Source of the DNA: Variovorax sp. PBS-H4
Lineage (GTDB): Bacteria > Pseudomonadota > Gammaproteobacteria > Burkholderiales > Burkholderiaceae_C
Length of the DNA: 64,000 nt
Direction of reading: 5' to 3'
Assembly: GCF_901827205.1 (NCBI RefSeq)
Contig: NZ_LR594675.1
Coordinates: forward strand, 4,030,001 to 4,094,000
In this document: in pieces, positions 16,158 to 24,805 of the stretch
Numbering within the stretch: the first letter of the stretch is position 1
How the letters are laid out: each line of letters begins with the position of its first letter
Made by a program: the position numbers and the translations under genes
Notes under the pieces: generated by a model
Told to the model about the DNA's origin: nothing
Databases searched by the model: none
The model's input: the letters and a program-made list of their open reading frames with translations, nothing else

Positions 16158-17099
16158 ATGGAACTTAAGGACCTCGATCTGAACCTGCTCGTCGTGTTCA
16201 ACGAGCTCATGATCGAGCGCCGTGTGTCGATAGTCGCGGAGAAGATGGGTGTCAGCCAACCGGCGATCAGCAACATACTGAACCGCCTGCGGAAGCTGCT
16301 GGGTGATGAGCTCTTTGTGCGCACTTCCAAAGGGATGGACCCCACCCCCTATGCGCTGCAGCTCGCAGAGCCGATTGCCTATTCGCTACAGACGATCCGC
16401 TCAACGTTGAACGAGTCCGCAAGGTTCGAACCTGCTGCGAGCGATCGACAGTTTGCAATCGGTCTCAGCGATATCGGCGAGGTCAACTTTTTACCCCGCT
16501 TGGTTGAAAAGCTTGCTGAAGTCGCCCCGCGGGTATCCGTAAGCACAGTGCGGACCCAGCGTGAGGACATATCCGTCGCCATGGAGAACGGGCATGTGGA
16601 TATGTCGATCGGAACTCTCTCAGGCTTGCAGCAACAGTTCTTTCAACGAACTCTTTTCAAGCAGACCTATGTGTGTGTGTTCCGAAAGGGCCATCCTCTA
16701 GACTCGGGTAGCCTATCGCTCGAAGATTTTTGTGCAGCGGAGCACCTGGTGGTCGTTCCGCCCGGATCTGCCCACGCTCAAGTGAACGAATCGATTGAGC
16801 GGAGAGGGATCAAGCGCAATATTCGGCTGACGGTGCCTCACTGGACCGCGGTTGGCCACATCCTCGGAAGCGGCAACAGCAATCTGATTGCGACCGTTCC
16901 GACAAGCTACGCGGTCCGATGTGCACAACCTTTTGGCCTGTCATATGCACCTCACCCGATCAAGCTCCCGGAAGTGTCAGTGAGCCTGTTCTGGCACCCT
17001 CGGTTCCACCGCGAACCTGGCAACAAGTGGCTGCGAAACGTGATCTTCTCCCTCTTCGCCATGTCAAATGCCACGGCATTGGCCGAGGACAGCGCCTAG
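16158..17099 (+). CDS. LysR-family transcriptional regulator (NahR/NodD-like)
   Basis: 313 residues from the ATG at 16158, which has GAGGGCGA just upstream; a frame open to 16146 has no better site. The N-terminal winged helix reads MELKDLDLNLLVVFNELM, VSIVAEKMGVSQPAISNILNRLRKLLGDELFVRT, the form seen in NahR, NodD and related aromatic or flavonoid sensors. A periplasmic-binding-protein-like effector domain follows (residues 95-300). It is divergent from the ThDP-RidA chimera and converges on the molybdenum-hydroxylase/oxygenase operon, so it is the natural candidate to control either. The inducer is unknown. Confidence 0.9.
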   Translation: MELKDLDLNLLVVFNELMIERRVSIVAEKMGVSQPAISNILNRLRKLLGDELFVRTSKGMDPTPYALQLAEPIAYSLQTIRSTLNESARFEPAASDRQFAIGLSDIGEVNFLPRLVEKLAEVAPRVSVSTVRTQREDISVAMENGHVDMSIGTLSGLQQQFFQRTLFKQTYVCVFRKGHPLDSGSLSLEDFCAAEHLVVVPPGSAHAQVNESIERRGIKRNIRLTVPHWTAVGHILGSGNSNLIATVPTSYAVRCAQPFGLSYAPHPIKLPEVSVSLFWHPRFHREPGNKWLRNVIFSLFAMSNATALAEDSA

Positions 17100-17668
17100 T
17101 TGCTCGAGCGGCGCGGCGAGAACCAGCGCCAAAAGGCCAGAAGGCTCCAGAACGAACGGTGGCTTGGCTCGGCGGCGGAAACTCTCGGCTGGACGTCCAC
17201 TACCGCATCCGACGCCCCGTCTGTTTGCGGCGGCGCAGCGACACGCTCTTTGAATCGCGTGAAGAACTCGCCCGCCATACGGCTCGCTACACCATCGATC
17301 AGGCGCGAACCCACCTGCGCAATTTTGCCCCCGACTTGCGCATTCGCGACATAGTCAAGCTGCGTCACGTCGCCCACTGGCAGAAGCTTCACTTGAGCCT
17401 GACCCTTTCCAAAGCCTGCGACGCCGCCGGAGCCCTCGAAAATGATCGTGTAAGACGAAGGCGCCACGACATCAGCGAGCTTCAGCTTTCCGTTGAATCG
17501 GGCTCGGACGGGCCCTACAGCTGCCAACATGACCATGCGGTAGCCTTCGGGTGTTTCCTCTATCGACTCACAGCCCGGGATGGATGCCTTTAACACTTCG
17601 GGGTCATTCAGTGCCGCCCACACCAGATCCTGTGCGAGCGGGATGATCTGTTGTCCTCTAAGTTCCAT
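17096..17668 (-). CDS. CoxG-like SRPBCC-domain protein
   Basis: 190 residues. Residues 1-145 form a CoxG/SRPBCC lipid-binding-like domain: FSIP-type helix-grip start (PEVLKASIPGCESIEETPEG), VGPVRARFNGKLKL, and a C-terminal helix LIDGVASRMAGEFFTRFKERV. A proline-rich linker leads to a short hydrophobic tail (SFWSLLAFWRWF) that may anchor it to the membrane, as in CoxG of carbon monoxide oxidisers. CoxG proteins accompany molybdenum hydroxylases and are thought to help recruit or mature them. It lies 162 bases after the large subunit and its stop overlaps the LysR stop by 4 bases convergently. Confidence 0.85.
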   Translation of the reverse strand: MELRGQQIIPLAQDLVWAALNDPEVLKASIPGCESIEETPEGYRMVMLAAVGPVRARFNGKLKLADVVAPSSYTIIFEGSGGVAGFGKGQAQVKLLPVGDVTQLDYVANAQVGGKIAQVGSRLIDGVASRMAGEFFTRFKERVAAPPQTDGASDAVVDVQPRVSAAEPSHRSFWSLLAFWRWFSPRRSSN

Positions 17669-17830
17669 ATGGGTCCCGGGGTTGGGCCGCGCCTCCCGTT
17701 GAGAGACCTCGGCAGTAGTCAGAAAGGCGGACGCCCACCAAGGGCGCCCGTAGATTTGTGAAGTTCAAACGCCAAACGCGGCCTGGATTCCGCCGGCGCG
17801 TCTACGCTCCAGCGCGCGCTCCTAACGCGC

Positions 17831-20146
17831 TCAGCCAATCATCTCAGGCTCCAGTTCATGCTGAGGCACCGTCTTATCTTGGACCATCTCCCAGACTCGC
17901 GCGGGCGTGAGGGGCAGGACATTTGGCTGCACACCCATCGAAGACAACGCCGCGGCCACCGCATTGGCTACCACCCCGCCAACCGGCACCAGCCCGCCTT
18001 CCCCGCAACCTTTCGCACCCAGGGGGTTATGCGGCGAGGGAGAGTCTTCAAGCTCGATAGCTCGAATCTGGGGGAAGTCTGTTGCCGTGGGCATCAGGTA
18101 GTCCGCGAACGTCCCAGCCAAGAACTGCCCATCATCCGAGTAAGCCATGTTCTCCAAGAACACCCCGCCTAGACCTTGCACCACAGCTCCGATCGACTGA
18201 CCCTTTGCTGTCAGCGGATTGATGATGCGGCCGATGTCTTCGACGCCGAAGTAGTCGATCAGGTCGACCTTGCCGGTCTCTGGATCAACAGCAACGTGCG
18301 CTGCCGAAGCGCCGTAGGCGTACGTGTGCTCAGTTGAGGCGAACTCACCCTCCGCCTGAACCTTCAGCGCTCCCAGGTCCGCCGCAGTTAGCGTCTGTCC
18401 GTTCCAAGAAGCGGCAAGCCCTGGCCCGACCTCGATGGATGCGGGATCGCAACCAAAGCGCTTTGCACCCTCCTCACGGATTCGATCGCGGAGCAGCCCA
18501 GCGGTAACTACGACGGCAGATCCACCGAGAGCTGTCGAACGAGAGTGGAAGGAGCCGAATCCGAGCTTGAGGTAGATGGTGGAGCCGTGCAGGATCCGAA
18601 TCTGATCCATGGGGAGCCCAAGTTCATCGGATGCGATCTGTGTGAGGACAGTCACAAGGCCCTGTCCCAGATTGGTCGAACCGATGTAGATGGTGAGCAT
18701 GCCATCACTTTCGATCTCCATTCTGGCGCACTCCCGAATGCCGCCACCACCACCTTCGATAAAGCAAGCAATGGCGATGCCGTGATACCGGCCCTCGATG
18801 AGCTTGCCCTGAAGGGGCAACTTCGCTTCCCACTCGAATTCCTTGAGGCAACGGTCCAGGGTGATCTGGTAGTCGCCGCTGTCCAGGTTCTCCGGCTTGG
18901 GAGGCTTGTCGAGCGTCGCCAATGGGTAAGGCATCTGCTCCGACCGAGCCAAGTTCATGCGTCGGAACTCAACTTGATCTATGCCAAGTTCCTCAGCGGC
19001 GATCTGCAGCAGTCGCTCACGGAAAAAATCTGCTTCGAACCGTCCGGGCCCACGGTAGGTCCCGATAGGCCCCTTGTTTGTGAGATGAACAGCCGATTCG
19101 ATGTGAATATGCGCGATGTCGTAGGGCCCCGACATGAACTGCGCGACGTTCCGCGGCGGAATCGCGCCGCTCGATCGCATGTAGGCACCAGCATCGGTAT
19201 GAACTGCACCACGAAGCGCCAGGATGCGGCCGCTCCTCTCACAGACGATCTCAAGTTCGCATTCCATCTGACGCGAATGATTGGACCCAAGAAGGTTCTC
19301 GAGCCGATCTTCCACCCACTTTACCGGGCGACCGAGTTGCTTCGCGGCGAAAGGAACGAGGAAGTCTTCCGGATAAAACTCGCCACGGACTCCAAAACCG
19401 CCACCGACGTCGACCTCGATCAAATCAACCTGCTCAATCTCAAGTCCCAACGTTGCGGCAAGGGTCCTGCGCGTGGTGAATGGAACCTTTGCGGCACCGC
19501 TGACGGTCATATGGTTACCGTCCCACTGTGCGACCAATCCGCGGGTCTCCATAGTGACCGCGCTGTGGCGCTGGGTCACAAAGCGCTCGCGCCGAACGTA
19601 GGGACCTGTAACGCTCTTTGCATCACCCTTCGATGCCGTATACACGATCGGACAGTTGGTGCCGAGATGTTCGAAGAGGAGAATCTCGTCCTTCACAGAC
19701 GCTTTCCAGTCGGGAACCGGGTCCAGCATCTCTATGTCAGCGAAGACAAGATTCGCCCCGTCTTCTGCAATCGCTGTAGTGTCGGCAACCACGATAGCGA
19801 TTGGCTCCCCGACGTACCGCACCTTGTCCGCCGCCACCACCGTCTGCTCGAAGGGCGCGTGCTCGGGCACCGGGGACAAGCGAAGAGGCATCTTCGGCAC
19901 CCGCCCCAGCACCGACTGAACGTCTTGTGCGGTGTAAACGGCATGAACGCCGGGCACTTCAAGCGCGGCTGCCGTATCAATCGAGAGGATTCGCCCGTGC
20001 GGGACCGTGCTGCGCACGATCACTGCATGAAGCATTCCTTCCAGATGAATGTCGTCGACAAAACAAGCCTTGCCAGTCAGAAGGCGCCGATCTTCAACTC
20101 TCCGGGTGTAGGTACCAACGACCTTGCCGTCACGTCTGTCGACCAT
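17831..20146 (-). CDS. Molybdenum hydroxylase large subunit (xanthine dehydrogenase family, MoCo-binding)
   Basis: 771-residue subunit with the aldehyde oxidase/xanthine dehydrogenase a/b hammerhead domain (GTYTRRVEDRRLLTGKACFVDD) and the large MoCo domain. Motifs include GGGFGVRGEFYPEDFL, YRGPGRFEADFF and the C-terminal PLGAKGCGEGGLVPV, whose Glu is the catalytic base. The CoxL signature AYRCSFR of true carbon monoxide dehydrogenase is absent, so the enzyme more likely hydroxylates an aromatic or heterocyclic ring or an aldehyde using water. It is encoded one base after the iron-sulfur subunit. It works in the cytoplasm with the two subunits encoded upstream. Confidence 0.92.
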   Translation of the reverse strand: MVDRRDGKVVGTYTRRVEDRRLLTGKACFVDDIHLEGMLHAVIVRSTVPHGRILSIDTAAALEVPGVHAVYTAQDVQSVLGRVPKMPLRLSPVPEHAPFEQTVVAADKVRYVGEPIAIVVADTTAIAEDGANLVFADIEMLDPVPDWKASVKDEILLFEHLGTNCPIVYTASKGDAKSVTGPYVRRERFVTQRHSAVTMETRGLVAQWDGNHMTVSGAAKVPFTTRRTLAATLGLEIEQVDLIEVDVGGGFGVRGEFYPEDFLVPFAAKQLGRPVKWVEDRLENLLGSNHSRQMECELEIVCERSGRILALRGAVHTDAGAYMRSSGAIPPRNVAQFMSGPYDIAHIHIESAVHLTNKGPIGTYRGPGRFEADFFRERLLQIAAEELGIDQVEFRRMNLARSEQMPYPLATLDKPPKPENLDSGDYQITLDRCLKEFEWEAKLPLQGKLIEGRYHGIAIACFIEGGGGGIRECARMEIESDGMLTIYIGSTNLGQGLVTVLTQIASDELGLPMDQIRILHGSTIYLKLGFGSFHSRSTALGGSAVVVTAGLLRDRIREEGAKRFGCDPASIEVGPGLAASWNGQTLTAADLGALKVQAEGEFASTEHTYAYGASAAHVAVDPETGKVDLIDYFGVEDIGRIINPLTAKGQSIGAVVQGLGGVFLENMAYSDDGQFLAGTFADYLMPTATDFPQIRAIELEDSPSPHNPLGAKGCGEGGLVPVGGVVANAVAAALSSMGVQPNVLPLTPARVWEMVQDKTVPQHELEPEMIG

Positions 20147-20147
20147 C

Positions 20148-20630
20148 TCAGATCTCCTTCCGAGCGTAAGCAGAGCGCGCGTCGTATACGGCTTCCACGA
20201 TGTTCACGTAACCGGTACAACGGCAAAGGTTGCCGGACAACACCTCGCGGATGCGATCCTTGCTTGCGTCCGGCTCTTCCGAAAGCAAGGCATGTGCAGT
20301 AGTCAAGAAGCCCGGAGTGCAGAATCCGCACTGCAGTGCATGATGAGTGTGAAAACTCTGCTGCAGCGCAGACATGCCTTCCACTGGAGTTATGCCCTCA
20401 ACCGTGGTGACTTCGCAGTCGCCGGCCTGCACTGCCAGCATCAAGCAAGACCGCACCGCGTCGCCGTTCACGATGACGGTACAGGCGCCGCAAACCCCAT
20501 GCTCGCATGCAACGTGCGTCCCGGTCTTGTTCAGGTGGTGCCGAAGGCAATCAGCCAAGCTGGTTCTTGGCGGTACATCCGCGGAGACGCTCGCGCCGTT
20601 CAGCTGGAAGAAGATCGTGGATTCGTTCAT
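20148..20630 (-). CDS. Molybdenum hydroxylase (2Fe-2S) subunit
   Basis: 160 residues with two iron-sulfur sites. The plant-ferredoxin-like cluster uses CEHGVCGACTVIVNG plus a following Cys (RSCLML). The second, helical domain uses QCGFCTPGF and NLCRCTGYVNIV. This is the standard CoxS/XdhS-type small subunit that passes electrons from the molybdenum centre to the flavin. It is 16 bases after the FAD subunit. Confidence 0.95.
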   Translation of the reverse strand: MNESTIFFQLNGASVSADVPPRTSLADCLRHHLNKTGTHVACEHGVCGACTVIVNGDAVRSCLMLAVQAGDCEVTTVEGITPVEGMSALQQSFHTHHALQCGFCTPGFLTTAHALLSEEPDASKDRIREVLSGNLCRCTGYVNIVEAVYDARSAYARKEI

Positions 20631-20646
20631 GATGGTTGTCCGGTAA

Positions 20647-21522
20647 TCAGGCGCCTGTACTCACTCGTTCCTGTGCCTCTTTCAATGAGCGCTTCAATAG
20701 GGTCGCGACCAAGGAGCGACGGTAAGCTGCTGTGGCATGGATGTCGGTCGTCGGGTCCACTTCATCGCTCGCAGCACACGCGGCTGCTTCGATACTTGCG
20801 GCGTCGATCTTTTTTCCGTTCAAAGCCGCCTCCGCTCGACCAAGCCGGCGAGGCGTCGAGCATGCTCCGACCACACCGATGTGCACATTGGTTGCCCGCT
20901 GCTGCGCGTCCAAGTCATAAAACAGCGCGATTCCAGCCATCGCAAAGTCGCCAGCGCGCCTGGCGAACTCTTGGAACGCCCAACGCCGCTGTGCAGGCCA
21001 GAACGGAAGCTGAAATGCAAGAATCATCTCGTCCTCAGCGAGCTCCGTGCTGAGTGGACCAGTGAAGAATCCATCGGCCTTGATCGTCCGCTCTCCTTTT
21101 GGGCCAAGAATTCTCAGTTGAGCGTCGCAGGTGACAGCAATGCACGGAAGCTCAGATGCCGGATCCCCGTGCGCCAAGCTTCCGCCCACAGTACCGCGGT
21201 TTCGGATCTGATAGTGCGCCACATGGTGGACTGCCTCTTGAAGTAGAGGATGAGCTCGGGCAAGTACCTCACTATCTTCGATATCTCGCCACCGCGTGCG
21301 AGCGCCGATGTGCACACCATCCGCTTTCAAGCTGATGTAATTCAGATCCGGCACGTTCTTCAGGTCCACCAGTGCAGCGGGTTGCGCCATCCGATAGGCC
21401 ATCGTCGGGAGCAGACTCTGGCCACCAGCGATGATTTTTGCTTCACCGGCGTACTGGCTCAGCAGTTCCACCACCTCGACGGGCGACGCGGGCGCGTGGT
21501 ACTCAAAGTTTGAGAATTTCAT
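20647..21522 (-). CDS. Molybdenum hydroxylase FAD-binding subunit
   Basis: 291 residues of the CoxM type: FEYHAPASPVEVVELLSQY, the FAD pyrophosphate motif IIAGGQSLLPTMAYRMAQP (residues 35-53), the second flavin motif RNRGTVGGSLAHGDPASELP (about 107-126) and a CO_deh_flav_C domain at the end. The family's two glycine-rich FAD motifs are intact. It follows the Bug receptor by 84 bases and precedes the iron-sulfur subunit, giving the order FAD, FeS, Mo. Confidence 0.94.
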   Translation of the reverse strand: MKFSNFEYHAPASPVEVVELLSQYAGEAKIIAGGQSLLPTMAYRMAQPAALVDLKNVPDLNYISLKADGVHIGARTRWRDIEDSEVLARAHPLLQEAVHHVAHYQIRNRGTVGGSLAHGDPASELPCIAVTCDAQLRILGPKGERTIKADGFFTGPLSTELAEDEMILAFQLPFWPAQRRWAFQEFARRAGDFAMAGIALFYDLDAQQRATNVHIGVVGACSTPRRLGRAEAALNGKKIDAASIEAAACAASDEVDPTTDIHATAAYRRSLVATLLKRSLKEAQERVSTGA

Positions 21523-21606
21523 GTTGACTCGATGGATTGGAGTGCTGATTGCATGCTTGCCGGATCGGGCCGAGCGCGCTCAACGTTGGTTGGCCGACGT
21601 CTGCAA

Positions 21607-22572
21607 TCAGTCCTGCAAGGGCGTGCCCGACACCTTGATGGCCTGCGCCCACCGTGCGAGCTCTTCCTTCATCCAGTTGTCCAGTTCCGCAGGAGAGCTC
21701 CCGACAGGAGTCGCGCCCAGACTGGCGAAGCGGGCCTTCACATCCTCATCGCTCACCGCCTTCACCACTGCACGATTCAGCTTCTCGATGACGGGCTTTG
21801 GCGTGTTCTTCGGCGCGAAGATCGCGTACCACGCGGTCACTTCGATACCTTGAACGCCTTGCTCTGCGAACGTTGGAAGGTCGATGATGGGGCTGCGCTT
21901 CGTGGCCGCGATCGCGATGGGCTTCAGCTTGTTGGCCTTCACATAGGGCAGCGCGGCAGTCACTTCGACAGACATGAAGTCGATCTCACCTGACATTACC
22001 GCCGACATTGCCGGCGCAGAGCCCTTATATGGCACGTGCTGGGTATCCATGCCGAACTTTGCTTTGAGCAACTCCCCAGCGAGATGATGTGGTGACCCAA
22101 TTCCTGCCGACCCGAAGTTCAGTGATCTTTCCTTGCTGAGCTTGATAAGGTCTTGCATTGACTTGACCGGCAGGTTCGGTCGCACCACGATGATGTGTGG
22201 GATCGTGGCGACCAGGGAAACAGACTCGAAGTCCTTCGCCGCGTCGTACTGGAGCTTCTTGTAGAGCGTCGGATTGATTCCGTGCGTGGTCGTAGAGCCC
22301 AGGACCAGGTTGTATCCGTCAGGCTGGGCGCGCGCCACGTAGGCGGTGCCGATCATCCCTGCCGCACCCACTCGGTTGTCAACCACGACGGGCTGTCCAA
22401 ACTGCGCCTGCATCTTCTCGGCCATCGCTCTGGCGATGAGGTCCAGGGCGCCCCCCGCGCTAAATGGAGCGACCAGTGTGATAGACCGTGCTGGATACTC
22501 CTGCGCATGCGCGCCGGCGGCCAAGGCGACCACCTGTGCGGCGGAGATTTTCAGGTAGGTGCGTCTTTTCAT
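21607..22572 (-). CDS. Bug/TctC-family periplasmic solute-binding receptor
   Basis: 321 residues with a twin-arginine-like or Sec signal peptide (MKRRTYLKISAAQVVALAAGAHA) and the family core YPARSITLVAPFSAGGALDL, DNRVGAAGMIGTAYVARAQ and PYKGSAPAMSAVMSGE. It binds a carboxylate-type ligand in the periplasm. It is embedded between the oxygenase ferredoxin and the molybdenum hydroxylase, so its ligand is probably the aromatic substrate of the operon or a product of it. No TctA or TctB gene is present. Confidence 0.92.
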   Translation of the reverse strand: MKRRTYLKISAAQVVALAAGAHAQEYPARSITLVAPFSAGGALDLIARAMAEKMQAQFGQPVVVDNRVGAAGMIGTAYVARAQPDGYNLVLGSTTTHGINPTLYKKLQYDAAKDFESVSLVATIPHIIVVRPNLPVKSMQDLIKLSKERSLNFGSAGIGSPHHLAGELLKAKFGMDTQHVPYKGSAPAMSAVMSGEIDFMSVEVTAALPYVKANKLKPIAIAATKRSPIIDLPTFAEQGVQGIEVTAWYAIFAPKNTPKPVIEKLNRAVVKAVSDEDVKARFASLGATPVGSSPAELDNWMKEELARWAQAIKVSGTPLQD

Positions 22573-22683
22573 AATGCGAGTCCTTGAGTTGCCGAGCGAA
22601 TAGACAGCCGCCGGCGGTAGCGCCGGTGGTAAGAGAAGCCGCTTCGCGGCCAGGATCCGTTGACTTCTGGCACCAGGTGTGTT

Positions 22684-22992
22684 CTACCCGAAGTCAACGA
22701 GGATTGAACCGTCTACAACCTTCACAGGGAAGGTCTGAAGGTCCTTGCAAACGGGCCCGGAACGGTGCGCGCCGGTTGCCACGTCGAACTGAGCCTGGTG
22801 CAGCGGGCACTCGATGCAGCCGGCTTCCACGATGCCGTCCGACAACAATGCGAATTCATGAGTGCACACATTGCTCACGCAATGAACGTCCTCACCTAGC
22901 TTCACCAGAGCGATGAGCGCTTTTCCCACAGTGATCGGGAATGGCTCCTCTTCCTCAAGCTGCGACAGCGACGCGACACTTTGCCAAGCCAT
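22684..22992 (-). CDS. Rieske-type [2Fe-2S] ferredoxin (NagAb-like)
   Basis: 102 residues. Rieske motifs NVCTHEFALL (CxH) and CPLHQAQFDV (CxxH) are both intact and the length fits soluble Rieske ferredoxins of bacterial oxygenases. It carries electrons from the reductase encoded at the top of the operon to the terminal oxygenase. It follows the beta subunit by 11 bases. Confidence 0.93.
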   Translation of the reverse strand: MAWQSVASLSQLEEEEPFPITVGKALIALVKLGEDVHCVSNVCTHEFALLSDGIVEAGCIECPLHQAQFDVATGAHRSGPVCKDLQTFPVKVVDGSILVDFG

Positions 22993-23003
22993 GGTTTTCC
23001 TTC

Positions 23004-23489
23004 TTACAAGGGAATCACCAGAAGCGCATCGATGCTGGTCGAGTCAATGACCACAACGCGCTCCTTGAACATGAGGCGGCCATCGACTTCGGCGATGCTG
23101 TCCTCATAGACTCCGGTGCTGAAAAGATCGGTTTGGCCGTCATGCATGATCCGGGCCACGATGTATCCCGTTCGCGCACCGATCGATCCATCCGGCCGCT
23201 CAGAGAGGACCGTCCGGCTGAGCGCGTGTCGATACGTATGGGGCTCGTAAACGTTCGCGCTCTTCATGGACGTGATCCGGTCTCGCAGCATGTTGCGGTT
23301 GTCGCAGTACATGAGCCCGATCGGCAACTTCCGTCGGTGGTTGTCGCGTGTGATGATCTTGTAGAGGCAGCGATCGTCAAAGAACGCTGGCCATTCGGCA
23401 TAACGCTCGTCGTCAATGCAGTCAACATACTCCGCGAGCAAGGTCTCGACGCGGAATGCCAGTTCAGGGGTCAATCTCAACTTTTCCAT
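23004..23489 (-). CDS. Aromatic-ring-hydroxylating oxygenase beta subunit (NagH-like)
   Basis: 161-residue cystatin-like-fold small subunit, structural rather than catalytic. Recognisable segments are EYVDCIDDERYAEWPAFFDD, LPIGLMYCDNRNMLRDRI and NVYEPHTYRHALS. Similar to the small subunits of salicylate 5-hydroxylase and anthranilate dioxygenase. It is placed between the alpha subunit and the ferredoxin, as in nagAaGHAb. Confidence 0.9.
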   Translation of the reverse strand: MEKLRLTPELAFRVETLLAEYVDCIDDERYAEWPAFFDDRCLYKIITRDNHRRKLPIGLMYCDNRNMLRDRITSMKSANVYEPHTYRHALSRTVLSERPDGSIGARTGYIVARIMHDGQTDLFSTGVYEDSIAEVDGRLMFKERVVVIDSTSIDALLVIPL

Positions 23490-23507
23490 GATTATTCTCC
23501 TTAGATC

Positions 23508-24758
23508 TCAGAGACCCATCCGCGTCCGATACGCTTGCCAGAAGCCGCGTACTGCAGCTTCGCTAACTCGCGACTGCTGGTCTTCAACGACGCGCCCCCC
23601 CATCTCCAGAACGGCGTTCTTGTCAGTCTCACGACGAATTCCGCGCTGGATGAAGTTCCCGACGATGCCGTCCTCCAAAGACACCAAGCCGGCCGGGCCG
23701 ATCAGGTTCGATTGACGCATGCGCATGTCGAACTGCTCCGGCGTATCGTCTGCGTAGCCGAAGGCGATCCAGTACAGCTCGGACTTATCGACACTCTTCG
23801 GAATGAGCACGCGTACCGCCAGGGAGTTCTGAATCTGCTGGAGGACGAAGGTCGGAAAGATCGACTGGATCGCATGGGTGATTCCATCTTCGTATTCCAG
23901 CCATGAACGGATGAGCGTCGGATCCGCCAGCGTGAAGTCGTCCATCACGGCGCGGAGTTCGCCCTTCTTCTCGTAGTCAGTGCCGACAGCCGAATCGGTA
24001 CCACGCTTCGACCAGCTCAGATGGTGTGCGCCATCGCCGTCGACTCGAACGCCACCCTCCATGGAGAGTCGATTCAGCTTGAAGGTGGAGAAGAAGGTGT
24101 GGAGCAAACTCGCGTGGTACGAGTCTTTTACGTTCTCCATGTACAGCTTCCAGTTGCTATGGAGCGTCTGCGAATACGTGCCAAGAAGCTTGACCGGACG
24201 ATTGAAGATCCGCGCAATGTGGCTCCCCATGCGCTCACCCAGATAATCGGCCAGGGCCGGCGTCTCCTCCGAGAACGTAGCAAAGACCAGGCCGTGGAAG
24301 ACCTCGACGCGAGCCTTCGTCAGGTTGTGCTGGCACACCTTGAAGTCCGCCGGCATTCCCCCGACCTTCTTGACTCCGTTCTGGAACGCAACACTCTGCA
24401 GGTTGCCCGCGAGGTCATATCGCCAGTTGTGATAGACGCACGTGAAGTCCTCGACGTTGCCGCTTCCGTCAAAGAGCAGTGTCGCGCCGCGATGCGCGCA
24501 CCGATTCACCACGCAGTGCACCTTTCCTTCCGCGTCGCGCGACACGATGACAGGCGTGTCACCGACCCATGTCGTCTTGTAGTCGCCGCTGTTTGGAATC
24601 TCGAGTTCCATCGCGACGAAACACCAGTTCGGGCCTCGGAAGATGAGCTTCTGTTCCAGGTCATAAAGCTCGGGGTCAGTGAATACGCTGAACGGCACGC
24701 GCGAGTTATCCACAGTAGGCCACTCGATGTTGATTGGATGAGTCGGAGACGCTTGCAT
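23508..24758 (-). CDS. Aromatic-ring-hydroxylating oxygenase alpha subunit (NagG-like)
   Basis: 416-residue terminal oxygenase. The Rieske centre reads NRCAHRGATLLF (CxH) and CVYHNWRYDLAG (CxxH). The mononuclear iron site is DSYHASLLHTFF (two His), with the carboxylate later in the catalytic domain. The early segment IFRGPNWCFVAMELEIPNSGDYKTTWVGDTPV resembles salicylate 5-hydroxylase NagG and anthranilate dioxygenase AndAc more than naphthalene dioxygenase. The likely reaction is hydroxylation of an aromatic acid; the precise substrate is inference. Confidence 0.92.
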   Translation of the reverse strand: MQASPTHPINIEWPTVDNSRVPFSVFTDPELYDLEQKLIFRGPNWCFVAMELEIPNSGDYKTTWVGDTPVIVSRDAEGKVHCVVNRCAHRGATLLFDGSGNVEDFTCVYHNWRYDLAGNLQSVAFQNGVKKVGGMPADFKVCQHNLTKARVEVFHGLVFATFSEETPALADYLGERMGSHIARIFNRPVKLLGTYSQTLHSNWKLYMENVKDSYHASLLHTFFSTFKLNRLSMEGGVRVDGDGAHHLSWSKRGTDSAVGTDYEKKGELRAVMDDFTLADPTLIRSWLEYEDGITHAIQSIFPTFVLQQIQNSLAVRVLIPKSVDKSELYWIAFGYADDTPEQFDMRMRQSNLIGPAGLVSLEDGIVGNFIQRGIRRETDKNAVLEMGGRVVEDQQSRVSEAAVRGFWQAYRTRMGL

Positions 24759-24805
24759 GGTGGATTCCTTACAGTGGGGTTGGAAAATTGGATGCCGATG
24801 TGGCC

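Noticed and set aside
17831..20146. Carbon monoxide dehydrogenase large subunit (CoxL)
   Set aside because: The AYRCSFR active-site motif of aerobic CO dehydrogenase is missing; the gene order and CoxG occur with many other molybdenum hydroxylases.
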